Shown here piece after piece: positions 8,030-14,964 of a stretch of 36,230 bases of DNA; within the stretch, counting starts at the first letter, position 1, and each line of letters begins with the position of its first letter. Where the stretch lies: assembly GCF_003390925.1 (NCBI RefSeq), contig NZ_QUBS01000066.1, positions 1 through 36,230 of the forward strand. Reading direction: 5' to 3'. The notes beneath the pieces were generated by a model, which worked only from the letters and a program-made list of their open reading frames with translations, did not search any database and was not told the DNA's origin. A program made the position numbers and the translations under genes. The stretch comes from Trinickia diaoshuihuensis. Lineage in GTDB: Bacteria; Pseudomonadota; Gammaproteobacteria; Burkholderiales; Burkholderiaceae.

Positions 8030-9217
8030 TTATTTCTTCGTGAGTGGTCCGGCGAGTCCGCTCGTGAGCGAGGTGAGTCCGGCGAGCGGGTTCGAGCCGG
8101 CGGCGGCGCCACTCGCGCCGCCGGTCAGCGCGCCCGTGACGGCCGTGAGCAAACCCGTCACCGGCGCCAATGGATTGCCGCCGCCAGCGCTTGCCGGGCT
8201 CCCCGCACCCCCGGCGCTCGTGCCCGTGACGAGTCCTCCTAGCGCCGTGGTTGCGGTACCGCTCGATGCGAGGACATTGCCGAGGCCGCCGGTGACGGGG
8301 TTGCCGCCCGCCGTCGCGACCGCGCTGCCCGCCTGCTTCAGACCGCCGCCGACGGTCCCGAGCAGTCCGGCCAATTGCGGCCCCGCGCCGGTCATCATTC
8401 CCACCGTTTGCGTCGTGGAGGCCAGCGTGGACGTGATCGGGACGATTGCGCCGCTGAGCGGTTGAGTGATTTGCTGCACGGCCCCGCTCGCGAGCGTGCC
8501 GCCGAGCGCCGCACCCCCGGAGGAGACGGCGTTGCCGAGCGTGCCGAGCGCACCGCCAAGCGGCGCGGTCAAGGGGGCGAGGGCGGAGAGCGGTCCGCTC
8601 GCGCCGAGACTGGTCGCGAGCGCGCCTGCGTTCGTGACGGCATTGCCGAGCTGGGACACCGCCGGCCCGGCGCTCGAAAGCGTCGTGCCGATCGGATTGC
8701 TCGTGGCGCCGAGCTGCCCGAGTCCTTGGGAGATGCCGATGCCCAGCGTGGATACTGCCGCGCCGACGTTTTGAACGACCGCGCCGGCCGCTTGCGTGCT
8801 TTGAGGATTCGCCCCGGGCAACGACTGCTGACCGACTTGCGTGCCGAGGCTCGAGATCGTCGAGCCCGTTGCGCCGACCACATCGCCGCCGCTTCCCAGC
8901 ACTTGGCCGATTGCGTTTGCCGTCGCGCCCGAACCCGAGGCGCCCCTGCCGTTGCCACCGCCGTTGCCCGTGCCGCCGGTACCGCCATCCGAGGCGGTGC
9001 CGCCACCGCTCGCGCTCGTCGTACCGCTTCCGCCCGATCCAGTGGCGCCACCCGTGGCGCCGCCGCTGGAAGCAAGCGCACCGCCCGACCCGCTCCCCGA
9101 TCCAAGGCCTTGGCTCAGCGTGCCCGACCCGCCGCAGGCCGTGAGCGCCAGCATCGTTGCCACGGCCGCGGCCCCCCACGTCTTGTGCAAACCCCCGCCT
9201 CGTTTCTGTGTGTCCAT
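8030..9217 (-). CDS. low-complexity Gly/Ala/Ser/Thr-rich lipoprotein (first copy)
   Basis: This 395-residue protein starts MDTQKRGGGLHKTW and has a lipobox LTAC with Cys28. A Gly/Ser/Thr-rich linker covers roughly residues 29-85. The rest is repetitive and mildly hydrophobic (IGQVLGSGGDVV, LGNAVTNAGALATSL, LAPLTAPLGGALGTL). It is paralogous to the next gene, 24 bases downstream, with the same order of conserved blocks. The start at 9217 was chosen because GAGGAGC precedes it and a normal lipoprotein signal follows; a 36-residue upstream extension is open but would spoil the signal. It is the first gene of the operon behind the sigma-54 promoter at 9266-9282. Molecular function is unknown. Confidence 0.82.
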   Translation of the reverse strand: MDTQKRGGGLHKTWGAAAVATMLALTACGGSGTLSQGLGSGSGSGGALASSGGATGGATGSGGSGTTSASGGGTASDGGTGGTGNGGGNGRGASGSGATANAIGQVLGSGGDVVGATGSTISSLGTQVGQQSLPGANPQSTQAAGAVVQNVGAAVSTLGIGISQGLGQLGATSNPIGTTLSSAGPAVSQLGNAVTNAGALATSLGASGPLSALAPLTAPLGGALGTLGNAVSSGGAALGGTLASGAVQQITQPLSGAIVPITSTLASTTQTVGMMTGAGPQLAGLLGTVGGGLKQAGSAVATAGGNPVTGGLGNVLASSGTATTALGGLVTGTSAGGAGSPASAGGGNPLAPVTGLLTAVTGALTGGASGAAAGSNPLAGLTSLTSGLAGPLTKK

Positions 9218-9265
9218 TGCTGCTCCTCGCTTTGGGTTTATCGGATTCGTTGCGGGCGCAAGCTC

Positions 9266-9282
9266 TGCAATGGCTATGCCAA
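9266..9282 (-). promoter_or_regulatory. sigma-54 (-24/-12) promoter for the lipoprotein/TpsB operon
   Basis: Read on the minus strand, the 17 bases are TTGGCATAGCCATTGCA. The invariant GG and GC are exactly 10 bases apart. TTGGCA and TTGCA match the RpoN consensus (YTGGCACG-N4-TTGCW) at all but two positions. Transcription would start near 9255, leaving a leader of about 38 bases that contains the GAGGAGC ribosome binding site of the first lipoprotein gene. Confidence 0.8.
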
Positions 9283-9413
9283 CGTACGCACACAGGCGCT
9301 GCCCGTTTGGTCGCGCCGCGGTCAAAGGCCGATGAGAGTTAGGTGAGCAGGCGAGCGAGGCGCACGGGCGAAGCGGGCCCCGGCCCCGGGATACGATGCG
9401 GCGAGCGGCGAAC

Positions 9414-9457
9414 GTAACGTAACGAGCGGGCCGGGCTGTTACTCGCGCGGCCGTAAC
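9414..9457. promoter_or_regulatory. cluster of GTAAC motifs, candidate enhancer for the sigma-54 promoter
   Basis: GTAAC occurs at 9414, 9419 and 9453, and its complement GTTAC at 9438. The last two form GTTAC-N10-GTAAC. The cluster is roughly 135-190 bases upstream of the sigma-54 promoter, where bacterial enhancer-binding proteins usually bind. Assignment to any particular activator is inference. Confidence 0.4.
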
Positions 9458-9857
9458 GTGACATCGTTCGAAGCTCGATACGGTAGCCGCGTCGATCGCA
9501 TCTAAAGAGACGTCGAAAATTAGTAGACCTAATCTAAACTATCGTTTGCCCTAACTCAAAAGCGATCACAAGGCGCCGTCGATGAGGGTAGAGTCGCCGT
9601 GTAGTGAAAACGGGTCGTCAACTCGCATCGGCTATAAGACAAAAAACAATGCCGATAAGGACAGGAGGACGCTATCGATTCATCGCTTGCAGTTCATTAC
9701 TAAAACGCAACGCCATAGTCGCATTGCGGGCCAACGGCAAGTCAGCGAAGCCTTATCACGAAGCACACTCAGTCGGGCAACGAAGTTTGCTCCGGCCTTT
9801 CGTTGCGTGCCGGCGAGTGAATCCCGCGCGACGTTCGTCGATTTTTCGAGGGGCATC

Positions 9858-10025
9858 ATGAACAAGCTCGTCAAGCGTTTCCTTATCGAAGACCGCGGCG
9901 TAACCGCCATCGAATATGCACTGATCGCCGGGCTCATCGCAGCCGCTATCGCCACGGTGGTCGGCTCTGTCAGTACGAATATCCAAGCGGTGTTCACCAC
10001 CGTCGCCGCCGCTATCAAAACTTGA
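9858..10025 (+). CDS. flp: Flp-type pilin precursor
   Basis: This is a 55-residue prepilin starting MNKLVKRFLIEDRG. The leader ends at G14. The mature N-terminus VTAIEYALIAGLIAAAIA shows the Flp signature, with Glu at +5 followed by Tyr, and a single hydrophobic assembly helix. It is the major subunit of the Tad (type IVc) pilus. Processing would be by the CpaA peptidase encoded next. The ribosome binding site GAGGGG precedes the ATG; a longer upstream frame is not needed. A hairpin follows the gene. Confidence 0.95.
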   Translation: MNKLVKRFLIEDRGVTAIEYALIAGLIAAAIATVVGSVSTNIQAVFTTVAAAIKT

Positions 10026-10089
10026 TGGCGCGGTTTGTAACGAAATATTAAATCGCCGATTTACGCTTTTCTCTAGAGCGTTTCGATGT

Positions 10090-10112
10090 GCCGATTGCGT
10101 TGCGCAATCGGC
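10090..10112 (+). promoter_or_regulatory. hairpin between flp and cpaA
   Basis: GCCGATTGCG-TTG-CGCAATCGGC is a perfect 10-bp stem with a 3-base loop. It lies 65 bases after the flp stop and 41 bases before the cpaA start. There is no immediate U-run. It is well placed to protect a short, abundant flp transcript or to attenuate read-through into the assembly genes. Confidence 0.5.
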
Positions 10113-10153
10113 AGGGATCGATTCTGTCATTTTCGGGCTGTTCGATATTAAGC

Positions 10154-10663
10154 ATGTCGCTTTCAAGCGCTCTATTTACCGTTTGGGCCGCGCTCGTCGC
10201 TTGGTTCGACTGCCGCACGCGCCGCGTGACGAACCTGCTCGTCGCGGTGGGCGGTATGGCCGCCATCGCATGCGCCGTGCTGCATGCGGCGCCGTTCGGT
10301 GTCACGTCGGCGGTGGCCGTCCTCGGCGCCCTAGTCGGCTTCATCGCTTTGCTTCCGTTTTTCGGGCTTGGCGTAATGGGCGCCGCCGACGTCAAAGTGT
10401 TCGCCGTGCTCGGCGCATGGTGCGGCGCGAGGGCGCTGCTCGACGTATGGGTGGCCGCGAGTCTCGCATCGGCCTTGCACGCGCTTTGGCTGCTCGCGTA
10501 TGAACGGATGCGCCCGAGTACGAACTCGGCTTGGTTGCCGTGGCGCAACGGGCAGCCCACGTTCGCCCTCGGCACTCGCCGCGCGACGCCCTATGCGGCC
10601 TTGCTGGTGGCAGCGGCATCGCTCGAGCTGCTCGCGCGAGCATGGCACGGAGCGGTCCATTGA
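10154..10663 (+). CDS. cpaA: prepilin peptidase CpaA/TadV
   Basis: This 169-residue polytopic membrane aspartyl protease (peptidase A24 family) cleaves Flp leader peptides. The two catalytic Asp are D19 (WFDCRTRRVTN) and D79 in MGAADVKVF. The second motif reads GAAD instead of the usual GxGD. Several hydrophobic segments span the protein, and it is short like other TadV proteins, without a methylase domain. The ATG at 10154 was preferred over an upstream GTG because MSLSSALFTVWAAL directly begins the first membrane helix; the ribosome binding site is weak. The 3' end overlaps the tadE start. Confidence 0.88.
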   Translation: MSLSSALFTVWAALVAWFDCRTRRVTNLLVAVGGMAAIACAVLHAAPFGVTSAVAVLGALVGFIALLPFFGLGVMGAADVKVFAVLGAWCGARALLDVWVAASLASALHALWLLAYERMRPSTNSAWLPWRNGQPTFALGTRRATPYAALLVAAASLELLARAWHGAVH

Positions 10664-11127
10664 AACGCGCCGCCGATGGGGCGCGGATACGCCGGCGTTG
10701 CAGCGGCACGGCGGCCGTCGAGTTCGCACTGGTCTTTCCGCTCTTGTTCTTGGTGCTTTACGGCATCGTGACTTACAGCGTGCTCTTCGTCGCCGAACAG
10801 AATTTGACCCTAGCCGCCGAGGAGGGCGCGCGCGCGGCGCTCAATTACCAGAGCGCGGCCAGCATCGCCGCGGCGCTGGCCGCGCGCGGCAGCAACGCCT
10901 GCACGGTCGCCGGCCAGGCGAGCGGCTGGCTCGGCGCTTACGCGCAGTGCGCCTCGCAGGTACAGAACTGCAGCTACGACAACGCCATGTCGTGCATGCG
11001 GATCACGCTGACCTACGACTACGCGAATCATCCGCTCGTACCGACACTGCCGCTGTTGAGTCTCGCTTTGCCGCAAACGTTGTCTAGCGCCGCAACGGTA
11101 CAGATCGACCCGGAGAACGTGCTGTGA
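10642..11127 (+). CDS. tadE: TadE-like pseudopilin
   Basis: This 161-residue protein has the TadE signature near residues 22-45: GTAAVEFALVFPLLFLVLYG, followed by EQNLTLAAEEGARAAL. The N-terminal helix is preceded by a short basic leader that CpaA probably processes. The C-terminal domain has four or five Cys (NACTVAG, YAQCASQVQNCSYD, SCMRI), possibly forming disulfides. The ATG at 10642 overlaps cpaA by 22 bases, suggesting translational coupling; a TTG at 10660 is an alternative. It is a minor pilin needed for Tad pilus assembly in other species. Confidence 0.9.
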   Translation: MARSGPLKRAADGARIRRRCSGTAAVEFALVFPLLFLVLYGIVTYSVLFVAEQNLTLAAEEGARAALNYQSAASIAAALAARGSNACTVAGQASGWLGAYAQCASQVQNCSYDNAMSCMRITLTYDYANHPLVPTLPLLSLALPQTLSSAATVQIDPENVL

Positions 11128-11212
11128 GCGACGGTCGATCGCAAGAGCGTGTCGATGAGCGCAACGGGGCCCACCTGCGTATCGCGGGTACGAAGTCCCC
11201 TAGGAAGGGAGC

Positions 11213-12151
11213 ATGAAGCATCTGAACCTAACAAAGATGGTGGCGGTCGCATTGATCGCGGCCGCGGCGATGCTCGCGTTTTACGCGTGGGCATTGAGCC
11301 GCCACCCTAATCAGCCCCCCGCCGTCGTCAAGGCCCCCGTCGCGCCTTCGACGTTTCCCGTCGTGATCGCCGCGCATGTGCTGCCGGCCGGCGCGGCGAT
11401 CGCGAGCGACGATCTGCGCGTCGTCATGCTGCCGGTTCGCCCAAGCGGTGCGTTTGCCGATGTCTCGCTCGTCGCGCGGCGCGTCCCGCTCACCGACATC
11501 GGCGCGAACGTGCCCGTGCTCGAGGCTCAATTGTCGTCGGGATTCGCGGAGCAGGTCGCGCCGGGTGAACGCGCAGTGGCGATCCACGTCGACGAGGCGA
11601 GTTCGGTCGGTGAACGGGTGCGCCCGGGCAATTTCGTCGATGTCTTCTTGACGCTCAAGCGCGACGGCATGAGTGCGGGGCCGCACGCGGAAGTCGCTCA
11701 ATCGCAAACGCGTTTGCTGCTCTCGCGGGTACGCGTCCTCGCGTTCGGGACCACCGCGGCGGGCGCGGGCAATCCGTCACAGTTCGGAGTGAGTGCGCAT
11801 ACGGCGGTGTTGGCCGTGCCGACGGCCGAAGTCGATCGGCTCGCGCTGGCCGACAGTGCGGGCCACCTTTTGCTGGCCTTACGCAATCCTCGCGACGACG
11901 AGGCGATTTCGCCCACCGGCGCGGGGGCAGGGCAAGGAACGTTACGCGCGAGCACGATGCTCGGCGTCGGCCAGACGCCCTCGGCGCAAGCGGCGGCCGG
12001 CGTTTCGCTGAGCGAACTATCGCGTGAAAGCGCATTTGCGCCCGTGCCCGCACGCGGACACGCCGTACATGCCGTACATGCAACACGCACGTATGCCGGC
12101 ACGGGCATCGAGGTGATACGAGGCGGCCAAGCGCAAACGCTCGGCAATTGA
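11213..12151 (+). CDS. cpaB: Flp pilus assembly protein CpaB/RcpC
   Basis: This 312-residue protein has one N-terminal membrane segment (MVAVALIAAAAMLAFYAWAL). A SAF domain (FPVVIAAHVLPAGAAI onward) and the RcpC domain (APGERAVAIHVDEASSVGERVRPGNFVDVF) follow. It is periplasmic and thought to work with the secretin. A strong ribosome binding site (AGGAAGGGAG) precedes the ATG. The gap to tadE is 85 bases and to cpaC 42 bases, all in one direction. Confidence 0.93.
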   Translation: MKHLNLTKMVAVALIAAAAMLAFYAWALSRHPNQPPAVVKAPVAPSTFPVVIAAHVLPAGAAIASDDLRVVMLPVRPSGAFADVSLVARRVPLTDIGANVPVLEAQLSSGFAEQVAPGERAVAIHVDEASSVGERVRPGNFVDVFLTLKRDGMSAGPHAEVAQSQTRLLLSRVRVLAFGTTAAGAGNPSQFGVSAHTAVLAVPTAEVDRLALADSAGHLLLALRNPRDDEAISPTGAGAGQGTLRASTMLGVGQTPSAQAAAGVSLSELSRESAFAPVPARGHAVHAVHATRTYAGTGIEVIRGGQAQTLGN

Positions 12152-12193
12152 TCGGCACTCCCAACAAGGCCCAGGACGAGGCCCATCGACTAC

Positions 12194-13675
12194 ATGGCGA
12201 AAGTAACGGCATTGGCAAATTGGCGCGCAACGGCGTGGGTAGGCGCGTGTTGCGCCGCGCTGCTCTTATACGGCGCGGCGGGCATTGCGTTCGCGGCAGG
12301 CGATCGCGTGCGCGCGGCCGAGCCTAGCAGCCCCGCGACGATCGCCTTGGCGGTCGGCGAGCAACGGCAGCTCGAACCCCGCGTGCGGCTCGCGCGCGTG
12401 GCGGTAGCCGACCCCGCCGTCGCCGACGTGCTCGTGATTCGCGACGGCGACGGCCGCGGGGGCGTGCTCGCGATCGGCAAGGCGCCGGGGCGCACGAGCC
12501 TGCTGTTGTGGGAGCAGGGGCGGTCGGCGCCGCGCGCCGTTACGCTCGTCGTCGAGCCCGGTGCGGCGGCGACGCTTGCAGGCAAGGGCGCGCCGAATGT
12601 CGAGAGTTATGGGCGCGATGTCGTGGTCTCGGGCGATACGCCGACGATGGAGACGCATCGGCGCGGCACGGATCTGGCCCGGCTCGCGGTCAATGCAAGC
12701 GCCCGTGCGAACGGGCTGCGCGGCAATGCGCAAGCGGCGGCGGGCGCTCCCGCGGGAGACGGCAAGGCGAGCGCCCTCGAGGCGGGCAACATCGTAGACG
12801 AATCGAGCGTCGCGACGCGCAGCGTAGTGCAGGTCGATGTCCGTGTCGTCGAATTCAGCCGGACGGTCCTCAAACAAGCCGGGCTGAACTTGTTCAAGCA
12901 GAGCAACGGTTTTTCGTTCGGCACGTTTGCGCCGTCAGGCTTGAATTCGGTGTCGGGAGGCAGTACGTCGAGCTTTCAGGTCACGAGTACCGTACCGATC
13001 GCATCGGCATTCAACCTCGTGCTCAATTCCGCGGGCCGCGGCTTATTCGCCGACCTCAGTCTGATGGAGAGCAACAATCTCGCGCGCGTGCTCGCCGAGC
13101 CCACGCTCGTCGCGTTATCGGGGCAAAGCGCGAGCTTCCTCGCGGGCGGCGAGATCCCCGTGCCGGTGCCACAGGCGCTCGGCACCACCTCGATCGACTA
13201 CAAACCCTACGGTGTCGGCTTGACGCTGACGCCGACCGTGCTCAGCGCGCAACGTATTGCGCTGAAGGTCGCGCCGGAGGCCAGTCAGCTCGACTTCCAG
13301 AATGCCGTCACGATCAACGGGGTATCCGTGCCGGCGATCACGACGCGCCGCGCCGATACGACCGTGGAGCTCGGCGACGGAGAAAGCTTCGTGATCGGCG
13401 GGCTCATCGATCGCGAAACGATGTCCAATGTCAGCAAGGTGCCGTTGCTCGGCGATCTGCCCGTCATCGGCGCGTTTTTCAAGCAATTGAACTACCAGCA
13501 AAACGACAAGGAGCTCGTGATCGTCGTGACGCCGCATCTGATCTCGCCGCTGGCGAAAGACGCGGCATTGCCGGCCGCGCCCGGCGAGCAATCCGAGCAA
13601 CGCGGCGGGCCGGTGTGGCGATCGTATTTGGGCGGTGCGCTATCGGGCGACGCCGGGCCCGGGTTCTCGCGATGA
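12194..13675 (+). CDS. cpaC: Tad secretin CpaC/RcpA
   Basis: This is a 493-residue outer membrane secretin with a signal peptide (hydrophobic stretch ending GIAFAAG). The N-terminal pilus-type domain (IALAVGEQRQLEPRVRLARVAVADPAVADV) is followed by a linker and then the secretin domain. The C-terminal hallmark is VPLLGDLPVIGAFFK, then ELVIVVTPHLISPL. The family forms the ring through which the Flp pilus exits. The stop overlaps the first possible tadZ ATG (ATGA at 13672). The ribosome binding site is weak. Confidence 0.94.
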   Translation: MAKVTALANWRATAWVGACCAALLLYGAAGIAFAAGDRVRAAEPSSPATIALAVGEQRQLEPRVRLARVAVADPAVADVLVIRDGDGRGGVLAIGKAPGRTSLLLWEQGRSAPRAVTLVVEPGAAATLAGKGAPNVESYGRDVVVSGDTPTMETHRRGTDLARLAVNASARANGLRGNAQAAAGAPAGDGKASALEAGNIVDESSVATRSVVQVDVRVVEFSRTVLKQAGLNLFKQSNGFSFGTFAPSGLNSVSGGSTSSFQVTSTVPIASAFNLVLNSAGRGLFADLSLMESNNLARVLAEPTLVALSGQSASFLAGGEIPVPVPQALGTTSIDYKPYGVGLTLTPTVLSAQRIALKVAPEASQLDFQNAVTINGVSVPAITTRRADTTVELGDGESFVIGGLIDRETMSNVSKVPLLGDLPVIGAFFKQLNYQQNDKELVIVVTPHLISPLAKDAALPAAPGEQSEQRGGPVWRSYLGGALSGDAGPGFSR

Positions 13676-13692
13676 CGGACGAGGAGCGCACC

Positions 13693-14961
13693 ATGAACGC
13701 AAGAGCCCCATTGCCTAGCGAAGCGGCGCGCACGCTCGCCTTGCCGTTCCTCTTCGGATCGAGCGACGAGGCGAGCGTGCGCTGGCTTAGCGATGTCCTC
13801 GCTACGATCGGCGAGGTCCAGCGCGCGCCGCTCGAACCCGCGATGCTCGCTCAACGCATCGCCGTGCTGCGGCCGTCGATCGTGTTCGTCGATTTTTCGG
13901 GCGCGTCGATCGAATCCGCCGCGCGCGCGGTGCAGGCCGCGCGCGCCTCGGCGCCGCAAGCGCCCATCATCGCGGTAGGCAGGCTCGCGCAACCGGAAGG
14001 GGCGGTGGCCGCGCTGCGCGCGGGGGTGCGCGATTTCATCGATCTCGCGGGAAATGCGCACGAGGCTGCGCGAATCGCGCGCGAGGCACTGGAGAACAAG
14101 GCGCGGATACCGGCGCGCCACGGCCGGCTGACGGTGCTGCTCGGGGCGCGGGTAGGCGTCGGCGTCTCGACGCTGGCGGCCCACCTCGGCGTGATCGTGC
14201 AAAAACGCGGCACACCCGAGCGGCGGCAAGCCGCGCTCATCGATCTAGGCTTGCCGGCGGGCGACGATCTGCTTTATTTGGACGTGCCAAGCGAATTCGA
14301 TTTCGTGGAGGCAGTGCGCAATCTCGGCCGATTCGACGAGACGTTCGTTCACACGGCCCTCGCGCGCCACTCGAGCGGGCTCGCGTTGACGGCGCTCGCG
14401 CCCGATTTGGCGGCGCTTCGAACCGTGTCCTACGCATCGGCCGTCGCTTTGCTGACGCGCCTTCGGACATTCTTCGACCATCAGATCGTGGATCTTGGGG
14501 GCTTTTCGAACCACGAATTCGTCGCGCAGGTGGCCCAGGCCGCCGATGACGTTTGGCTCGTGTGCGACCCGGCGATCGCGTCGCTCGTGTCGGCCGTCGA
14601 GTTGCTGCGCGGACTAGAGGCGGCTGCCCTCGATACGGGACGTATCGGCATCGTCGTCACCAAGTACGATGCGCGCCTCGGGTTGACGGCCGAGCAAATC
14701 GCAGCCCGGCTTGCCTTGCCGCTCGTCGCTACGCTGCCGTCGCGGCGCGTGCCCCTGCTGCAAGCGGCCAACCAAGGCAAGTTGCTAACCGATACGGCCG
14801 AGCGCGACCCGTACGTGCGCGCGCTCGAAGCGCTTGCCGAACGCATTGCGCCTGGGCAATACGGGTATGCCGGCAGTTCGGCGGTACCCGGGAACGCCGC
14901 GGCGCCGGCGCGCTTCGCGCGTTTGGCTCGATTCATCCACCTCCCACGGAAGCGGTCATAG
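13693..14961 (+). CDS. tadZ: Tad localisation ATPase-like protein TadZ/CpaE
   Basis: This 422-residue protein has an N-terminal receiver-like region (about 1-135) with FVDFSG and a C-terminal MinD/ParA-like domain. The P-loop reads GARVGVGVST at residues 151-160. It lacks both lysines of the canonical deviant Walker A motif, an atypical state described for TadZ proteins. It probably marks the pole or site where the Tad machine assembles. The start at 13693 has GAGGAGC at ideal spacing; an ATG at 13672 overlapping the cpaC stop (adding MTDEERT) is the alternative. tadA starts 3 bases after the stop. Confidence 0.9.
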   Translation: MNARAPLPSEAARTLALPFLFGSSDEASVRWLSDVLATIGEVQRAPLEPAMLAQRIAVLRPSIVFVDFSGASIESAARAVQAARASAPQAPIIAVGRLAQPEGAVAALRAGVRDFIDLAGNAHEAARIAREALENKARIPARHGRLTVLLGARVGVGVSTLAAHLGVIVQKRGTPERRQAALIDLGLPAGDDLLYLDVPSEFDFVEAVRNLGRFDETFVHTALARHSSGLALTALAPDLAALRTVSYASAVALLTRLRTFFDHQIVDLGGFSNHEFVAQVAQAADDVWLVCDPAIASLVSAVELLRGLEAAALDTGRIGIVVTKYDARLGLTAEQIAARLALPLVATLPSRRVPLLQAANQGKLLTDTAERDPYVRALEALAERIAPGQYGYAGSSAVPGNAAAPARFARLARFIHLPRKRS

Positions 14962-14964
14962 ACG

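Larger units (their letters stand above)
9218..9857. other. divergent intergenic region between the lipoprotein operon and flp
   Basis: This gap of about 640 bases carries no convincing gene. It holds the minus-strand sigma-54 promoter (9266-9282) and the GTAAC cluster (9414-9457). It also has an AT-rich patch near 9515-9550, unusual for this GC-rich window, which is a likely place for the promoter of flp and the Tad operon. I searched the plus strand for a GG-N10-GC sigma-54 site and found only off-spacing near misses (9776-9790, spacing 11; 9794-9806, spacing 9). The start of the Tad transcript is therefore unresolved. A small frame at 9604-9861 is open but has no protein-like features. Confidence 0.6.

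Noticed and set aside
6800-9217. Collagen-like label for the two lipoproteins
   Set aside because: No run of Gly-X-Y triplets is present; Gly is frequent but irregular.
6333-9293. Minus-strand open frame of 986 codons across the lipoprotein and TpsB genes
   Set aside because: It is an Arg/His-rich shadow in another frame of the same strand. The real genes in that region have ribosome binding sites, lipoboxes and family matches.
9776-9806. Sigma-54 promoter before flp
   Set aside because: Two GG...TTGC pairs exist, but the spacing is 11 and 9 rather than 10, so they should not be functional.
9604-9861. Small frame of 85 codons upstream of flp
   Set aside because: No protein-like features, and it overlaps the ribosome binding site and start of flp; probably non-coding leader.
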